A stretch of 8,319 nt of DNA from Mucilaginibacter sp. (GTDB taxonomy: Bacteria > Bacteroidota > Bacteroidia > Sphingobacteriales > Sphingobacteriaceae): NCBI GenBank assembly GCA_025934475.1, contig JAICXZ010000096.1:1-8319 (forward strand). The letters run 5' to 3'. How positions within the stretch are numbered: the first letter of the stretch is position 1; each line of letters opens with the position of its first letter. Positions 7,154 to 8,319 of this stretch are shown piece by piece. The notes below the pieces were generated by a model. That model did no database searches, was not told the origin of the DNA, and saw nothing but the letters and a program-made list of their open reading frames with translations. A program made the position numbers and the translations under genes.

Positions 7154-7244
7154 AGTCGATAGTTAATGGACCATAGTCCATGGTTAACGCTCCAAAGTTG
7201 ATAAAAAAATATCACTATGGACCATCGACTTTGGACTATCGACT
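7154..7244. repeat. Inverted pair of AGTCGAT heptamer arrays (element D)
   Basis: AGTCGATAGT at 7154-7163 is the perfect reverse complement of 7235-7244. Further in, 7166-7177 matches the reverse complement of the right arm with one mismatch. Both arms split into 7-bp words such as AGTCGAT, AGTCCAT and GGTCCAT; the middle is A-rich (7202-7210). It fills almost the whole gap between the DUF4290 stop (7252) and the murA start (7141), so a shared transcript would carry it as an intercistronic hairpin. Whether it separates or processes the two messages cannot be told from sequence. Confidence 0.8.
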
Positions 7245-7251
7245 ATTAAAA

Positions 7252-7953
7252 TTAAAACTTGCGGCCACCGCCGGTATTGCGGTTGCGATTGTTTTGATTA
7301 TTGCGCTGGTTGTTGTTATTGTTTTTGCCGCGATTGTTTTGGTTATTGCTTTTGCCGCGCTGATTTTGGTTGGGATTGCTCGATCGGAACTCTACCTTGT
7401 TCAGATTGATATTCTCCTCAAGTTTTAATTCACCACCCGACATTTCGCGCAGGTCTGCCAGGATGCTTTCATCAGCAACTGAATCCTTATTCCACTGTAC
7501 GTATGCCATCTTCATAAAATTGGCAATGGCATGCACCATGTGGGCACGGCGCTCAGGCTCCTCGATGGATTTTGCTTTTTCCATCATCAGCTCGATGGTT
7601 TTGCCATAGTGTTTATAGCGGATGCGCTGGTGCGGGTATTTTAAGCGCTCGGGCTTAATGTGGATGGCCTCGATAGACGGCTTTGGATATGGTGAATCAA
7701 CGTCGATTTTAAAATCGGAAATGATGTGGAGGTGGTCCCACAATTTGTGCTTAAAATCGGCCACATCGCGCAGATGCGGATTCAAAAAACCCATCAGGTC
7801 AATCACAACCTGCGCATAGCGGTTGCGTTCTTCTTTAGTTGGCAGTTCTACAATGTACTTCACCATGTTTTGTACATTACGGCCATACTCTGATAATATC
7901 AGTTTATTCCTGGTGGAATTATAATCAAACGGTTTTGATGGTTCTATTCCCAT
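7252..7953 (-). CDS. DUF4290 protein with Asn/Arg-rich disordered tail
   Basis: A 233-residue, probably cytoplasmic protein of no established function. Residues 1-185 form the conserved DUF4290 domain, with landmarks such as YGRNVQNMVKYI (23-34), LMGFLNPHLRDV (53-64) and KLWDHLH (70-76); it looks soluble and largely helical. From about residue 190 the protein becomes a low-complexity tail of Asn, Gln, Arg and Gly ending GGGRKF. RGK recurs at 199-201 and 208-210 with a nine-residue spacing that also shows in the DNA (TTTGCCGCG 27 bases apart). Such basic, disordered tails often bind RNA, but that is inference here. There is no signal peptide or membrane segment. From general knowledge this family is usually found beside murA in Bacteroidota, as here, which suggests a link to cell-wall synthesis. 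ATG 7953 is the first start and begins the conserved region. Confidence 0.88.
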   Translation of the reverse strand: MGIEPSKPFDYNSTRNKLILSEYGRNVQNMVKYIVELPTKEERNRYAQVVIDLMGFLNPHLRDVADFKHKLWDHLHIISDFKIDVDSPYPKPSIEAIHIKPERLKYPHQRIRYKHYGKTIELMMEKAKSIEEPERRAHMVHAIANFMKMAYVQWNKDSVADESILADLREMSGGELKLEENINLNKVEFRSSNPNQNQRGKSNNQNNRGKNNNNNQRNNQNNRNRNTGGGRKF

Positions 7954-7977
7954 ACAATCAATATTTTAAAAATGAAA

Positions 7978-7997
7978 CCTGCCTGCCGTCAGGCAGG
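7978..7997. repeat. CCTGCCTG/CAGGCAGG palindrome (REP-like)
   Basis: CCTGCCTG at 7978-7985 and CAGGCAGG at 7990-7997 form a perfect 8-bp stem with a CCGT loop. It is strikingly GC-rich against its AT-rich surroundings. It would lie in the 5' leader of the DUF4290 transcript, 25 to 44 bases before the ATG. Very similar GC-rich palindromes recur between genes in many Bacteroidota genomes; that is recalled, not checked. A REP-like repeat or an RNA hairpin are both possible. Confidence 0.7.
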
Positions 7998-8073
7998 GCT
8001 ATAAACTAAAATTAGCGCAGATCCCGTTGATCGCTCGCCGGGCGGCTAAAGTTGAATTGTTATTGAAGTAACA

Positions 8074-8081
8074 CAAAGATA
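8074..8081 (-). promoter_or_regulatory. Probable -7 box (TATCTTTG) for DUF4290-murA-GT39
   Basis: Read on the minus strand, 8081-8074 is TATCTTTG, an exact match to the Bacteroidota -7 consensus TAnnTTTG. Transcription would start near 8068 and give a leader of about 115 bases before ATG 7953, containing the GC-rich palindrome. The expected -33 TTG/TTTG is not seen at the right distance; that region is occupied by the left arm of repeat element E. It is the best -7 match upstream of this gene group. Confidence 0.45.
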
Positions 8082-8086
8082 GTATT

Positions 8087-8235
8087 AATGTTGTAAAGTT
8101 GAAATGTTGTAATGTTTTTGATTGCCGGGCATTGGGTTACATTCAAATTGGTCTATATAACCGCTTTCGTTTTATTTGTCAGCGGAATCTTAACTTTACA
8201 ACTTTGCAACATTACAACTTTCCAACTAAAACATT
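8087..8235. repeat. Inverted pair of 8-bp-period repeat arrays (element E)
   Basis: The left array (8087-8118) is made of octamers such as GTTGTAAA and GTTGAAAT. The right array (8192-8235) holds the same kind of words in the other orientation, for example the reverse complements of GTTGCAAA and GTTGTAAT. Two 11-bp perfect pairings exist, 8090-8100 with 8192-8202 and 8106-8116 with 8208-8218; because they cross, only one register can form at a time. The 73 bases between the arrays have no repeat words. The element spans the divergent promoter region and reaches the start codon of the epimerase-like gene. Confidence 0.75.
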
Positions 8236-8319
8236 GAAACCAATAACGATAACCCATACAGAAATATATCGCTTCAGCATACCAATGGAGCCATTTACTA
8301 TCGCTACCGGTACGATGGA
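8234..8319 (+). CDS. Enolase-superfamily enzyme, dipeptide-epimerase-like (5' part only)
   Basis: Only the first 28 codons lie in the window; the gene runs off the right edge. Read from TTG 8234, the protein begins with a basic-hydrophobic strand followed by EIYRFSIPMEPFTIATGTM. This matches the N-terminal capping domain of mandelate racemase/muconate-lactonizing enzymes, and in Bacteroidota most resembles the L-Ala-D/L-Glu epimerase type, which recycles murein dipeptides. The catalytic barrel residues are outside the window, so the specific reaction is not shown. No ATG or GTG precedes it in frame; the next ATG (codon 18, in IPMEP) would remove a conserved strand, so TTG is preferred. The start overlaps the edge of repeat element E, and the gene is divergent from the DUF4290 gene. 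Confidence 0.7.
   Translation, partial: MKPITITHTEIYRFSIPMEPFTIATGTM

Noticed and set aside
7324..7359. TTTGCCGCG repeated 27 bases apart as a separate non-coding repeat
   Set aside because: It is in frame with the nine-residue RGK repeat of the DUF4290 tail, so it is best explained as coding low complexity.
7180..7428. Plus-strand hydrophobic 82-codon frame that looks like a membrane protein
   Set aside because: It is the antisense of the Asn/Arg-rich tail of DUF4290; AAC and AAT codons read backwards give Val and Ile. The composition explains the apparent membrane helix.
8191..8198. TAACTTTA as a -7 box for the epimerase-like gene
   Set aside because: It misses the final G of TAnnTTTG, the nearest upstream TTTG (8175-8178) is too close to act as a -33, and the motif is part of the repeat array.

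Overview
The window looks like chromosomal DNA of a Bacteroidota bacterium, most likely Sphingobacteriaceae (Mucilaginibacter/Pedobacter-like). This rests on recalled family knowledge, not a search. The supports are a DUF4290 gene directly before murA, a MurA with Asp in place of the catalytic Cys, a Bacteroidota-type -7 motif (TAnnTTTG), poor Shine-Dalgarno signals and the protein styles. There is no RNA gene, IS element, CRISPR array or phage gene that I can support.

Layout. On the plus strand are a cystathionine beta-synthase with two C-terminal CBS domains (144-1505) and a five-TM LTA-synthase-type sulfatase-fold membrane enzyme (1691-3631). On the minus strand, read right to left, are DUF4290 (7953-7252), murA (7141-5834), a GT39/ArnT-like membrane glycosyltransferase (start near 5620, end 4070) and a small DUF486 membrane protein (4003-3632). 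The last ends tail-to-tail against the sulfatase-fold gene with no bases between the stop codons. At the right edge the first 28 codons of an enolase-superfamily (dipeptide-epimerase-like) gene run on the plus strand from a TTG start at 8234.

Functionally, DUF4290-murA-GT39 can be read as a cell-envelope group: MurA makes the first committed peptidoglycan precursor and the GT39 protein probably transfers a lipid-linked sugar at the periplasmic face. The LtaS-like enzyme is also an envelope enzyme, and the partial epimerase may act on murein dipeptides. The CBS gene belongs to sulfur amino acid metabolism and stands apart.

The most unusual feature is between the genes. Five of the seven gene boundaries are filled by elements built from degenerate short words repeated with a 7-, 8- or 9-bp period. 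Each element has one array in one orientation and a second in the opposite orientation, so the whole could fold into a long hairpin. Each locus uses its own vocabulary: about TTGATTAAG at 20-131, AGGTAAA at 1508-1621 and 5652-5829, ATATCGA nested inside the latter, AGTCGAT at 7154-7244, and GTTGTAAA at 8087-8235. The elements abut start and stop codons. One contains the only ATG available to the GT39 gene, so that annotated start is doubtful. I regard these elements as the best candidate here for something not well described.

No stretch over 300 bases lacks a gene. The longest gap is 7954-8233, which holds a GC-rich palindrome, a probable -7 box for the minus-strand genes and one repeat element.
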